A DNA stretch of 64,000 nt, from NCBI RefSeq assembly GCF_051201665.1, contig NZ_CP179210.1, positions 992,001 to 1,056,000 on the forward strand. The letters are read 5' to 3'. Below are positions 23,715 to 32,473 of this stretch, piece by piece; within the stretch, counting starts at the first letter, position 1; each line of letters starts with the position of its first letter. The stretch is from Psychrobium sp051201665 (GTDB taxonomy: Bacteria > Pseudomonadota > Gammaproteobacteria > Enterobacterales > Psychrobiaceae). Position numbers and translations under genes: made by a program. The notes under the pieces were generated by a model. That model had not been told where the DNA came from. It saw only the letters and a program-made list of their open reading frames with translations, and made no database searches.

Positions 23715-24891
23715 GAAACTCTCCAAATGATGCATTTAATAATTTCTCGAACGCACTGCCGTCCTGTCTAGTCAGATTAGGTACGAAACGAGAGTAAACT
23801 TGAAATAGCATTTGAGTGTTACTGTGGCCCATTTGCCGTGCAATCCATTCTGGTGATTCGCCACTTGCTAACCATAAAGTGGCGGCCGTGTGCCTACTTT
23901 GATAAGGACGACGCTTTTCCAAACCGAGTCGCTTTAACAGTGGATACCAAATACGCTTCGTGACGTTGTTATGATCAATTGGCTGACCTGTGACGGTACA
24001 GAAAACATATTTAGAGCGTTGAAAACTCGCTTTGTATTGAATTTTTAGTGCCTCAAAAACAGGCTTGCTCATTGTTATTTCACGTTGGGAATAATCGTTT
24101 TTAGTGTAATCACTTCTACCGTTAACTATCGTTTCTCGAATTTTAATCAGGCGATTATCGAAGTCGATATACTTCCACTTTAATCCGTCGATTTCACCCG
24201 TTCGCATACCTGTTAGAAATCGTACTAAGTAATAACGGCTATAATCTTCCCTAACTTGAGATACTATTTGATTTACCTGTTTCAGGGAGAAAGGGTTCAC
24301 ATCAGATTTTGCAATCTTTAGGGGCTTAATCCGTACAAAAGGGGTATTAAAATCGTAACGTTCCGCTGCTTCTTCAAAGATACGCCTTAATGGATCCATA
24401 ATTTTATTAATGCGGTTATTGCTAATGGTTGATCTTTCACCTCGACCCGGTACTTTGGCCAAACTCGTTCTAAACTTAAGTAAATCTGCGCGAGAAATAC
24501 TGTCTATTTTCATTCCTGAGAATGCTGGCAGGAAGTATTTATTTTTCATGCTCAACATATTTTTTAGATGTGACGGGCGCCACTTCAACGCGTTCTCTTC
24601 AAACCAAGCGTCCAAAAAAGTCTCGAAGACCGGGATACTATTGGCAACAACGTCAATCTTCTCTTGTTCAATCGTCGCTATCTTTATTGCGGCTCTACTA
24701 TCAGGAAAGTGAGTTAGGTAATTGAACTGGTTTGTTACCAATTCAGCATTTATCGTATCTAACTTCTTTTGTAACCGGCGACGGTTCAACTTAGTGTCCG
24801 TTAGGTTAGCTTGCTCTCGGTAACGCTTACCTTGGTAAGTAAAATCAAAGTAAAGTTTTCCCGAGTCTTTACGTGAGGTGAGTTTAGCCAT
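23707..24891 (-). CDS. int: Tyrosine recombinase (integrase) of the tRNA-fMet island
   Basis: 394 residues. The N-terminal arm-binding domain (MAKLTSRKDSGKLYFDFTYQ) is of the DUF3596 type. A core-binding domain spans about residues 90-180. The catalytic domain has the first arginine in RFLTGMRTGEIDGLKW, the H/R box in SRHTAATLWL, and GHSNTQMLFQVYSRF with the nucleophile tyrosine. It would insert and excise the island at the tRNA-fMet anticodon-loop/3' end region. It lies about 0.9 kb from attL and 13 bp downstream of the excisionase-like gene. Confidence 0.93.
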   Translation of the reverse strand: MAKLTSRKDSGKLYFDFTYQGKRYREQANLTDTKLNRRRLQKKLDTINAELVTNQFNYLTHFPDSRAAIKIATIEQEKIDVVANSIPVFETFLDAWFEENALKWRPSHLKNMLSMKNKYFLPAFSGMKIDSISRADLLKFRTSLAKVPGRGERSTISNNRINKIMDPLRRIFEEAAERYDFNTPFVRIKPLKIAKSDVNPFSLKQVNQIVSQVREDYSRYYLVRFLTGMRTGEIDGLKWKYIDFDNRLIKIRETIVNGRSDYTKNDYSQREITMSKPVFEALKIQYKASFQRSKYVFCTVTGQPIDHNNVTKRIWYPLLKRLGLEKRRPYQSRHTAATLWLASGESPEWIARQMGHSNTQMLFQVYSRFVPNLTRQDGSAFEKLLNASFGEFHD

Positions 24892-24904
24892 GACGCCACC
24901 CCCA

Positions 24905-25132
24905 CTACTCTGGCTGCGCTAATGATAGGGCATCATGCTCAGCACTAAGCATGTCAGACTCAATCGCTGCCCAAATAAACAGAATCTTCCTACGGCCAAA
25001 TGGTCTGATGTAATGTCGCCCTTCGATTAAGCAACAATCAAGTAATTCATTACGGATTGTTCTTGGTGTGTAATGGATTCGCGCTGATAGCTGATCTGTT
25101 GTAAGATAAGTATTATGTGTATCGCTGCTCAT
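24905..25132 (-). CDS. Excisionase-like small helix-turn-helix protein
   Basis: The start at 25132 (MSSDTHNTYL) is preferred; the open frame runs further to 25207 through A+T-rich non-coding-like sequence. The core LTTDQLSARIHYTPRTIRNELLDCC with GRHYIRPFGRRKILFIWAAIE is a MerR/excisionase-type winged helix. It is immediately upstream of the integrase in the same direction, the usual place for a recombination directionality factor. That role is inferred from size, fold and position. Confidence 0.75.
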   Translation of the reverse strand: MSSDTHNTYLTTDQLSARIHYTPRTIRNELLDCCLIEGRHYIRPFGRRKILFIWAAIESDMLSAEHDALSLAQPE

Positions 25133-25259
25133 GTTAACCACCTTAAAGCTAAGTTTATTGGTGTTTATGATTAACTTTATAATCATTTTGATTAAATGTA
25201 TTATCATTTTGTGGTTTTGTCAATATTGTAGGTCGATTTTTGTTCGTTTAGGGGGTTTA
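25133..25259. promoter_or_regulatory. Divergent promoter/operator region of the island
   Basis: 127 bp between the excisionase-like gene and the XRE regulator. It has a palindrome AATCA-ttt-TGATT at 25181-25193 and a related TTATCATTTTG at about 25201, likely operators for the XRE protein. Confidence 0.5.
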
Positions 25260-25493
25260 GTGTTACGGTTTAAAGTAAAAGAGCTTATTGCTGACAAAGA
25301 GTTTAACGAAGGTAGAAAAGTAACTATTGCAGAGGTAGCAGAGGCTTGCGGGATGAATAGAATGACTCTAACTAAGATCTGCAATCAAAAAGGTTATAGT
25401 ACGGTTACCGATAATTTAGATAAGCTTTGTGAGTACTTTGATTGCAAAATCGAAGATTTGGTGTTGCGTGTGGCAGACGATAAAGATGGTTAG
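25260..25493 (+). CDS. XRE/Cro-type transcriptional regulator
   Basis: A GTG start at 25260 with an AGGGGG site gives a 77-residue protein; the frame is open upstream but codes an unlikely hydrophobic run. The helix-turn-helix is KVTIAEVAEACGMNRMTLTKICNQKG, followed by NLDKLCEYFDCKIEDLV, the typical end of a small Cro/C1 regulator (HTH_26-like). Divergent from the excisionase-integrase genes, it probably sets the switch between integrated and excised island. Confidence 0.8.
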   Translation: MLRFKVKELIADKEFNEGRKVTIAEVAEACGMNRMTLTKICNQKGYSTVTDNLDKLCEYFDCKIEDLVLRVADDKDG

Positions 25494-25550
25494 GTGATTA
25501 TTTTATGGAACGAACTTCAACACTAGAAATGAATGCATAAAGGAATGGTC

Positions 25551-25802
25551 ATGAAAAATGTAGTAATAATCCTGCTATTACCAGTGCTAAGTAATTGCAC
25601 AATGCTAAATCAAAATAGCCTCAACAACCAAACATACACGAGATTTTTCACGTGCGAAAATGCTGAAAAAACCAAGCGAGAGAAGTTTGTAGTAACATCA
25701 AGAGCTGAAATATCAGACACGGATATCAACATTCAAATTGAAAATACATTAGATAAAGACAAAATGCATTACTATAAATGTGTAGTTGAAACTACAAAAT
25801 AA
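25551..25802 (+). CDS. Small lipoprotein of unknown function
   Basis: The start at 25551 has an AAAGGA-type site. MKNVVIILLLPVLSNCTML is a lipoprotein signal with lipobox LSNC. The mature part is about 65 hydrophilic residues with a cysteine near each end (FFTCENAEK, YYKCVVETTK) that could pair. No family recognised. Confidence 0.6.
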   Translation: MKNVVIILLLPVLSNCTMLNQNSLNNQTYTRFFTCENAEKTKREKFVVTSRAEISDTDINIQIENTLDKDKMHYYKCVVETTK

Positions 25803-25896
25803 CCTACGATGGGCTCAGTCCTTTCTCGAAAACCCAACCAATCAAAAACAATTCCCCTCATAGCTAACGGTATAACTTATTAAATAAGGAACCGTT

Positions 25897-26655
25897 ATGC
25901 TGCTTAGCTTATTTTCATGGCTTAGCCCCTACGCTGGGCGCGCCAGAAGTAACGCACCGCCAAACACCAACACTCAACCTGCGGGCGCAGTTGCATCGCC
26001 AACCATCAGTGTGCCTGTAAAACCGGGGGCACCAGCTCGCGCCATCATTTCTTCATCAGCCACGGGAGAGAACATGAACACAGTATCAAATCAAATAAAA
26101 ACAGCATCCAGTACGTCCAATGAGACAAAAACAATTAAAGGAAATCCATGGTTGGCAATTATCATCGCCTTAATCGCAACGGCGTATCTGCTACTGCTAC
26201 TATTTGCATGGGTGGCTCAGGAGTCGGTGTTTAAAAATGGCATGTTTTCAATGCCGTATCCTGAAATATATCAAATATTCCCATCCATCATTGAACAGCC
26301 AAATAATGGCCGCTTCGTGACAGCCAAGCTTTTAACATTTTACTTAAGCTACCCCCTAGTCGTCATATTAACTTACCTAGTTTATCAATATTTGGTTACT
26401 GCATTGCACTGGTTTGGTTGTTATTGCGCCAAGTTAAAATACATCACGCCAAATCACCGTCTTTACGGCGTTGCCTTTGTTGCTGAAATTGCGCCAGTGT
26501 TCGGCCTAATGTCTAGCCTGTGGGCGTTAATGAACAAAGGTGGCGATGCTGAATATGTTCGCTGGGTCATGTGCCGCCCCAGTTTTCTTGGCATGGCGTG
26601 TTATGCCATGGCGCTTATCTACTTACATTGGGCACCACAACAAGTGAGGGCTTAA
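25897..26655 (+). CDS. Island membrane protein resembling MotA/TolQ/ExbB
   Basis: 252 residues. The first 60 are Pro/Ala-rich; a second in-frame ATG at 26074 with a GGGAG site could start a 193-residue form. Hydrophobic segments are at about residues 83-108 (PWLAIIIALIATAYLLLLLF), 145-175, 190-210 and 225-243. The third, VAFVAEIAPVFGLMSSLWALM, resembles the APxxGLxGTVWGIM core of MotA/TolQ/ExbB stators. A 30-residue peptide with an intramembrane aspartate is coded 2 bp downstream. Proton-channel function is an inference from these two features; no overall family match is claimed. Confidence 0.6.
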   Translation: MLLSLFSWLSPYAGRARSNAPPNTNTQPAGAVASPTISVPVKPGAPARAIISSSATGENMNTVSNQIKTASSTSNETKTIKGNPWLAIIIALIATAYLLLLLFAWVAQESVFKNGMFSMPYPEIYQIFPSIIEQPNNGRFVTAKLLTFYLSYPLVVILTYLVYQYLVTALHWFGCYCAKLKYITPNHRLYGVAFVAEIAPVFGLMSSLWALMNKGGDAEYVRWVMCRPSFLGMACYAMALIYLHWAPQQVRA

Positions 26656-26657
26656 CA

Positions 26658-26750
26658 ATGAATACCCATGACAAATTTCTAAAAAGCAAAACGGGATTAT
26701 GGCAGCTCTACGTCGACATCTTAATTATGTTAATGGTTGTCGCGCTCTAA
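26658..26750 (+). CDS. 30-residue membrane peptide with intramembrane Asp (ExbD/TolR helix-like)
   Basis: MNTHDKFLKSKTGLWQ is followed by LYVDILIMLMVVAL and stop. A single helix with an aspartate near its start resembles the proton-carrying helix of ExbD/TolR/MotB, but the periplasmic domain is missing. It starts 2 bp after the stop of the multi-pass protein, with GTGAGGG as a ribosome site, so the two are surely co-translated. I found no downstream frame that would extend it. Confidence 0.55.
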   Translation: MNTHDKFLKSKTGLWQLYVDILIMLMVVAL

Positions 26751-26810
26751 CTCGATAGATCAATTACCCGCATAACTGATGATGCAAGCACTACCAACCA
26801 AGGAGGCAGC

Positions 26811-28133
26811 ATGAAACACCTATTATTGATCTTAAGTGCACTAATACTTAGCGCATGTCAAACCACAACGAGCAATCGCCAATATACACCGCAGCCAAAC
26901 TATAACGGTGACTATTCGTACCATTCACCAGTCTCAAATCAACAATCTGAGCTCCAATTGCTTTTGAATAAACTCAATGTTGAACTAGAGACCGATGAAT
27001 ACCAACAGCTTCAACACTGGGTTGACCTTGAATATCAACAGTTAAAGAAAAACAACTTTGTTGCTCGTTCATTGAAGCGCGGTAACAAATATATTCCCTA
27101 CATTCTGCAGGAGTTGCGTCAAGCCAATTTACCACCGGAATTTGCATATTTAGCGTTAATCGAATCTGGGTTTAAACCCAGCGCTAAATCACATAAAGGG
27201 GCGAAAGGTGTTTGGCAATTTATGCCTCGAACAGCTAAAGGCTTAGGATTGTCGCCTTATCACCGTGACGATGTTGTCAAATCTACGCAGGCGGCTATTC
27301 GATACCTTAAAAAACGTTATGGGGTATTTGGAGATGATAGCTTGCTTGTTGCTGCATCGTATAACGTTGGTGAAGGTGGTATATCATCACGTTTAAGACG
27401 ACTAAAAGACCCATTTAAACGCAGCTTTGTTTCGATTTACCCTCAACTACCCACAGAAACTAAAAATTATGTACCACGATGGTTAGCCGCAACACTTATT
27501 GTCGACGAATTACGAGAATCAGCGCTTCATCAGCAACCCGAAGTTATCATCATTGTTAATAAACGTTACTTAATTGAATCATTGCTTAAGCAACTGGAAG
27601 TATCCGCAGATGAATTCAATCAATTAAACCCACAATATAAAAGGCAGCGTTATCTTAACAAGCGCAACAACTTTATCGTATTTGAACAAGTCAATGCACA
27701 AGCTGAATTTGACGGTTTGATGCTACAAGCCAATGATAATTATATTGTCAGGGCTATAAAAGAGGATCGAGCTTCACCGCTGGCATACTATCAACCAAGA
27801 AAAGCATCAGCAAAAAAACAGCGACGCAGCAATGCGAAGTTTATCAAAATCAAAATACAACAGGGCATGACCTACAGCCATTTAAAAGATTGGTTTGGTG
27901 TTAGCAAGTCGCAGTTAAGACGTTACAACCCATCACTAAAACGAGGGCTCTTTGCTGGCAGCATCATTAAAGTGCCGGCCCCAAAGAAAAAAGCACGCTA
28001 CTACCGAGTAAAAAAAGGCGACACCCTTGGCAAAATTGCTCAAAAACAGCGTATTTCATTAAGCAAACTTCGCTTAACTAATGGCGTCAGGCGCAACCAG
28101 ATTTACGTTGGACAAAAACTGATATTACTTTAA
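26811..28133 (+). CDS. MltD-like membrane-bound lytic transglycosylase lipoprotein with LysM
   Basis: 440 residues, lipobox LSAC, AAGGAGG site before the ATG. The SLT domain (about 85-240) has the catalytic glutamate at position 118 in YLALIESGFKP, and then GAKGVWQFMPRTAKGLGL and AASYNVGEGGI. A LysM-like region at about 335-390 precedes a canonical LysM (YYRVKKGDTLGKIAQKQR to VGQKLILL). It cleaves peptidoglycan glycan strands with formation of 1,6-anhydro ends. Placed in the island beside a stator-like protein and a membrane kinase, it may open or sense the wall for that system; this link is inferred. Confidence 0.88.
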   Translation: MKHLLLILSALILSACQTTTSNRQYTPQPNYNGDYSYHSPVSNQQSELQLLLNKLNVELETDEYQQLQHWVDLEYQQLKKNNFVARSLKRGNKYIPYILQELRQANLPPEFAYLALIESGFKPSAKSHKGAKGVWQFMPRTAKGLGLSPYHRDDVVKSTQAAIRYLKKRYGVFGDDSLLVAASYNVGEGGISSRLRRLKDPFKRSFVSIYPQLPTETKNYVPRWLAATLIVDELRESALHQQPEVIIIVNKRYLIESLLKQLEVSADEFNQLNPQYKRQRYLNKRNNFIVFEQVNAQAEFDGLMLQANDNYIVRAIKEDRASPLAYYQPRKASAKKQRRSNAKFIKIKIQQGMTYSHLKDWFGVSKSQLRRYNPSLKRGLFAGSIIKVPAPKKKARYYRVKKGDTLGKIAQKQRISLSKLRLTNGVRRNQIYVGQKLILL

Positions 28134-28219
28134 CTGGTAAATGATAAAAATAGCGTGGCACAAGCTAACGTTTGGTCGCCACTAACAAAATTCAAAATTA
28201 ACAACTTAGGATATACCAA

Positions 28220-28684
28220 ATGAATAAATTAAAATTATTACTAACCAGTAGCTTGCTTTCTCTAATGGCAACACCATCTGCTTTTGCCGATGAATATAAT
28301 CCTTGTTCATCTTCTGGCTCAGGCATGCAGCGACTCGAGTGTCTTGAAAAAGAATACCGAATTCAAGACAAAGGACTTAACAAAATATATAGAAAGATAC
28401 ACACACTATTAGATAAACATTTAGATGCAAAGATAGATGGCAGTTTTGAGTTTTCCGCGGCAAGCAAAAAAAGACTAATAAAAGCGCAACGAGCGTGGAT
28501 TAAATTTCGAGACTCCAACTGCGAATATATAATGGGAGATCACCCTGGAATCGGTTCGGGGTGGTCCATTGGGTTGGCATATTGTCTATCTGAAATGACT
28601 AAAGAGCGCAATGACGAGCTCACTGTTGACTATAATCTTTCGCGTGAATCATCTATGCAGTCTTATCCCGAGATCTGGCAATAG
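28220..28684 (+). CDS. LprI-like (DUF1311) periplasmic protein
   Basis: 154 residues with a signal peptide (MNKLKLLLTSSLLSLMATPSAFA). The domain NPCSSSGSGMQRLECLEKEY to LIKAQRAWIKFRDSNCEY is the DUF1311/LprI N-terminal type, with cysteines likely in disulfides. Some members inhibit lysozyme. Directly after the transglycosylase gene, it could protect the wall from, or modulate, muramidase activity. That pairing is an inference. Confidence 0.8.
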   Translation: MNKLKLLLTSSLLSLMATPSAFADEYNPCSSSGSGMQRLECLEKEYRIQDKGLNKIYRKIHTLLDKHLDAKIDGSFEFSAASKKRLIKAQRAWIKFRDSNCEYIMGDHPGIGSGWSIGLAYCLSEMTKERNDELTVDYNLSRESSMQSYPEIWQ

Positions 28685-28825
28685 CGAACAAATACCCCGA
28701 AACCATGAGGCATCAACCCATTATTAATTTTAATGCCGCAACATGTTGTAACATTTATCAAATAACAGCTATAGTTAAGCGCAGTTAAGAGCTAACATTA
28801 TCAATGTGTTAAAAAGGATTATTTC

Positions 28826-31800
28826 GTGGCCAAACAGCATTTACCGTCAGAAAGCTCATACCAACAAAATGAAGTAGGCACATGGATCATGACCGACAAC
28901 TTCAGGTTTTGTTTGCAAGAGCTGATTAAAAACAAAGATGGCAACGAAGTTTGGCTGGGTTATGACAGCAATCTACTCAAATTAATGAAGCACAACAGCG
29001 CAATCCCCGAAGAGAAATTGATAAAAAAATGCCTATTTATCCTTAAATTTTCGGTCGAACTAAGTGCAGATATGGCGCAGCTCAGTAATGAGCGAGCCAT
29101 GCTTGAGTGTCTGTCCTTGCAAGGGGGCTATCGTTACCTGCCCATGCTGTACACCGCAGAAGACGCGAACCAATGTTATAAAATGATTCTCGGCGAAGAC
29201 AATCGCACTTACGAAAAAGACCCGATTACCAACAAAGCCTTTATAGTATTGCCATACATCCCTAGTCAGCCGCTCTATAAATATGCCATGGCTTGGGCTC
29301 AAGCGCAGCGCATCAAAAAAACAGCCGATCTATTGCCAGCATTTCGTAAAGCAATCACCGAACTAACCCAAAGCGGCATCATCCATCGTGACATTTCACC
29401 AAACAACTTGCTGGTGGACAGTCGAAGCGAGCAACACCCTGAACTACACCTTATTGATTTTGCCATGGCAGTCAATTCAAATAAGCCAATAGACAAACAA
29501 ACAATCAACGGCTCTGGCACCCCAAAATACGCCGCGCCAGAGGTAATGCGTAATCAACCCGACGTCGACCACCGCAGTGACCAATTTAGCTTAGGGTGCG
29601 TGTTTTATTCGATGTTGACGGGCAGGGTGCCCGAGTTTGCGCCGGGTGACGATTTGATTCGGGAATTTAAGAGCAATGTGCCGGCCGTGATTGGTGATGT
29701 GTTAATCAAAGCGATAAGCGAAGATAGAGCGGGGCGGTATGACAACCATGGTGATTTCTTATCGGCGCTCTCGCGAGCATTTGTAAGGCACCAACGAGAG
29801 ATAACGGGGGCGCTACCGCTAGAGAAAAATAAGGAAGCGTGGTTTGGTCACCAAACCCAACTTAAAAATCAGCTGTTAGCGCTGCGAGAGCGTTTAGCGG
29901 AGTTGCAGCCACTAACTCGTTTGTTTAAAGGATTGCATCAGGCGGAGTTACTAGAGCAGGGGCACATAACCACCTTAGTGGGGCTTGAGCAAAGCGAGCA
30001 GCAACTCAGCGCGCTCGTGAGAGACTTAAGCGAGCAAGACGAGGCGGCGCAACGAAAACTTGACGGGCTTGGCGTTACACTTGAGCAAATAAAACGTGGT
30101 GAGCAAACCAACCAAGTGAGCGAGGTAACACCGCCGCAAATAGCGCTGTCGGGCATTAAGTCCATCGTTAGCGACAGCAAACAACGCCAAGCCGATGCTG
30201 CGGCGCAGCAGGCCGAGTTATTTGCGGCGCTAGGTAAGCGACTTACTCCCCTAAGTAGCAGTGACGGGGCGGACGACAAAGCCGAACTCAGTCAGCACAC
30301 CAAACTGACATCAGCTATTGATGAGGCCCAAACACATCACGAGGCATTGCAAAGCGCGTATCGAGAGGGGAGCCAACAACAAAGTAACGAGGCTCAGCAG
30401 GGAGTCATTGCGGCATTGTCGACGACAGTAAGTCATGTGAGAGGGCTGATAGAAAGCGGCAATAAAGCGCAGCAGCAGGAGCAAAAGCAAGCGAACCAAC
30501 AGCATTACCTGAGCGGCAAATTAAGCGAAGCGGTAGAGCAAGACAACATCACCGCGCCACTCATCACACAATTGGCGGCGCACTTTAGCGAGCAACGAGC
30601 GCAAGAGCAGGTCACAACACAATGCATTAATGAATTAACGGCGTTTAATGGCAGCGAGCAGGCAATACCCGCGCACTGGCAAAGGGAGTGGCGGCAACAT
30701 CAACCGAGGACAAAAACAAAGCTAGCCATCCTCATCGCCGTTGTCATCGGTACAGGTTACGCCCTGTCCACCACTAACCTAAACGTTGCCAGCGGCCCTA
30801 AGCTAACGGTGAGTGCCAGTGGACTGTTTCAAGGGCAGCAGGGAGAGGTAGAGATAACCAGCAGCGAGCCACTTGAACAAACGCTGAGTTTTACGCTTAA
30901 CGGCAAAGCCTGTCCTCAAAAGGCAACAGCCTCAAACACCCAAAATAACCAAAATCAGAACAGTGATACGAGTCAAACATTCCAGTGCACGCCAGAACAA
31001 AGTGGCAAGTTAAGCTACCAAATCAGCCAAAACAATAAAACGCTACAAAGTGGCAAGCTTCACATTGCCAAGCCCTATACTTTTTTGCAAGTGAGCACCA
31101 CGCCAAGTGATGCCGAGGTGTTGGTTAATGGCCAAGCGTATACCGGAGAGATGCTCAAGTCAGGTACATATACACTAAGCATTAGCAAGGCAGGGTATCA
31201 AACTCAAGAGCACGACATTGAAGTGACTAAAACGCAGCGCCGTTTTGCCTACACGCTAACGCTAAACAAAGTAACCCCTGCTTTCACCACCACCCCAAGC
31301 GATGCACGCATTCGATTAAATGGCACAGATTATGATAATCAGCCCGTGGCACAAGGGGACTATCAGTTAGAAATAAGCAAGGCAGGTTATCAAAGCCAAA
31401 GCACAACCATCACCATTAAACCAAACAGCGAGTTTACTTACACCTTAGTGTTAAATAAAATCAGCCCAACCTTCACCACCACCCCAAGTAATGCAACGGT
31501 ATTCATCAACAACAAACCCTACCCAAAGGGTAAGGCGCTAAAACAAGGTCATTACGACATTACGATTAAGCGCAAGGGGTATCATGACAAAACGGGCAAG
31601 ATAGCACTAAGCGCTGATAACAAGACGTTCAGTTACCAACTGAGCAAAGTCCCCGTCAAGGTTACCCCCAAGCCGGAATCAACAGCCCTCAACGCAACGG
31701 TTACCAAGCAAGGTAAAGACAAGGTTTACACGGTTGATGGTGTTACATTCACGATGAAACACATTCCTGCAGGGCGTTTTGAGATGGGCTGTTTGAGCAA

Positions 31801-32473
31801 CGACACTGATTGCAGCGTGGATGAAAAACCAGCACACGATGTCAGCTTAACCTCTTTTTACATGATGGAAACAGAAACCACCTTTGCGCTATGGGATAGC
31901 TGCGTCAAGGCGGGTAAGTGTGACAAGCCCAGTGATAAAGGTTGGGGTCGAGGCACCCGCCCCGTGATGAACGTGAGTTTTAACAACATCACTAAACAAT
32001 TCATCCCGTGGCTGAACAACGCGCTTAAACTGAGAGGGCAACAACAATTTAGCCTCCCAAGCGAATCCCAATGGGAGTATGCGGCGCGAGCGGGCACAAC
32101 GACTAAATACAGTTGGGGTAATACCATTGATTGCAGCAAGGCTCAATATAATGGAGGAAAGAACTCAAATTGTTACTTCAAGCCTAATGGAGAATATCGC
32201 GGCACGGCTTCTGTTAAGTCATTTCTGCCAAATGCCTTTGGTCTTTATGACATGCACGGCAATGTGTGGGAGTGGACGCAAGACTGCTGGAATAGCCGTT
32301 ACAAGGGGGCGCCAATCAACGGTAAGGCATGGCTCCGCGGTGATTGCACACGTCGTGTGCTGCGTGGTGGTTCTTGGGACAACTTACCACGATACGCCCG
32401 TTCAGCCAACCGCAGCATCTACTCGGTGGGCTATCGCTACTACTTCTACGGTTTTCGTGTAGTCCAGGGCTGA
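28826..32473 (+). CDS. Transmembrane Ser/Thr kinase with PEGA repeats and C-terminal FGE/SUMF1 domain
   Basis: 1215 residues from a GTG with an AAAAAGGA site. The kinase (about 25-320) has ATP lysine 74 (FILKF), HRDISPNN (catalytic Asp 189), DFA at 211-213 in place of DFG, and APE at 237-239. Residues 330-620 are Gln/Ala-rich and helical. One membrane helix at about 632-650 (LAILIAVVIGTGYALS) puts the rest outside the cytoplasm: three PEGA repeats (about 753-945, each with TTPSxA and AGYxxx or KGYxxx) and a formylglycine-generating-enzyme fold (about 970-1215, GRFEMG, LPSESQWEYAARAG, MHGNVWEWT, RVLRGGSW). The C-terminus is Tyr-rich and resembles a DGR variable region. Probably an envelope sensor that signals by phosphorylation. 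Confidence 0.92.
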   Translation: MAKQHLPSESSYQQNEVGTWIMTDNFRFCLQELIKNKDGNEVWLGYDSNLLKLMKHNSAIPEEKLIKKCLFILKFSVELSADMAQLSNERAMLECLSLQGGYRYLPMLYTAEDANQCYKMILGEDNRTYEKDPITNKAFIVLPYIPSQPLYKYAMAWAQAQRIKKTADLLPAFRKAITELTQSGIIHRDISPNNLLVDSRSEQHPELHLIDFAMAVNSNKPIDKQTINGSGTPKYAAPEVMRNQPDVDHRSDQFSLGCVFYSMLTGRVPEFAPGDDLIREFKSNVPAVIGDVLIKAISEDRAGRYDNHGDFLSALSRAFVRHQREITGALPLEKNKEAWFGHQTQLKNQLLALRERLAELQPLTRLFKGLHQAELLEQGHITTLVGLEQSEQQLSALVRDLSEQDEAAQRKLDGLGVTLEQIKRGEQTNQVSEVTPPQIALSGIKSIVSDSKQRQADAAAQQAELFAALGKRLTPLSSSDGADDKAELSQHTKLTSAIDEAQTHHEALQSAYREGSQQQSNEAQQGVIAALSTTVSHVRGLIESGNKAQQQEQKQANQQHYLSGKLSEAVEQDNITAPLITQLAAHFSEQRAQEQVTTQCINELTAFNGSEQAIPAHWQREWRQHQPRTKTKLAILIAVVIGTGYALSTTNLNVASGPKLTVSASGLFQGQQGEVEITSSEPLEQTLSFTLNGKACPQKATASNTQNNQNQNSDTSQTFQCTPEQSGKLSYQISQNNKTLQSGKLHIAKPYTFLQVSTTPSDAEVLVNGQAYTGEMLKSGTYTLSISKAGYQTQEHDIEVTKTQRRFAYTLTLNKVTPAFTTTPSDARIRLNGTDYDNQPVAQGDYQLEISKAGYQSQSTTITIKPNSEFTYTLVLNKISPTFTTTPSNATVFINNKPYPKGKALKQGHYDITIKRKGYHDKTGKIALSADNKTFSYQLSKVPVKVTPKPESTALNATVTKQGKDKVYTVDGVTFTMKHIPAGRFEMGCLSNDTDCSVDEKPAHDVSLTSFYMMETETTFALWDSCVKAGKCDKPSDKGWGRGTRPVMNVSFNNITKQFIPWLNNALKLRGQQQFSLPSESQWEYAARAGTTTKYSWGNTIDCSKAQYNGGKNSNCYFKPNGEYRGTASVKSFLPNAFGLYDMHGNVWEWTQDCWNSRYKGAPINGKAWLRGDCTRRVLRGGSWDNLPRYARSANRSIYSVGYRYYFYGFRVVQG
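32352..32473 (+). other. Candidate DGR-type variable region at the 3' end of the kinase gene
   Basis: It codes RVLRGGSWDNLPRYARSANR then SIYSVGYRYYFYGFRVVQG. Between SANR and GFR, eight codons (AGC, ATC, TAC, TAT, TAC, TAC, TTC, TAC) differ from AAC/AAT only at the first two positions, the footprint expected when template adenines are randomised. The conserved RGGSW and GFRVV frame matches FGE/C-lectin-fold DGR targets. No second copy (template) is seen in the window. Confidence 0.55.
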
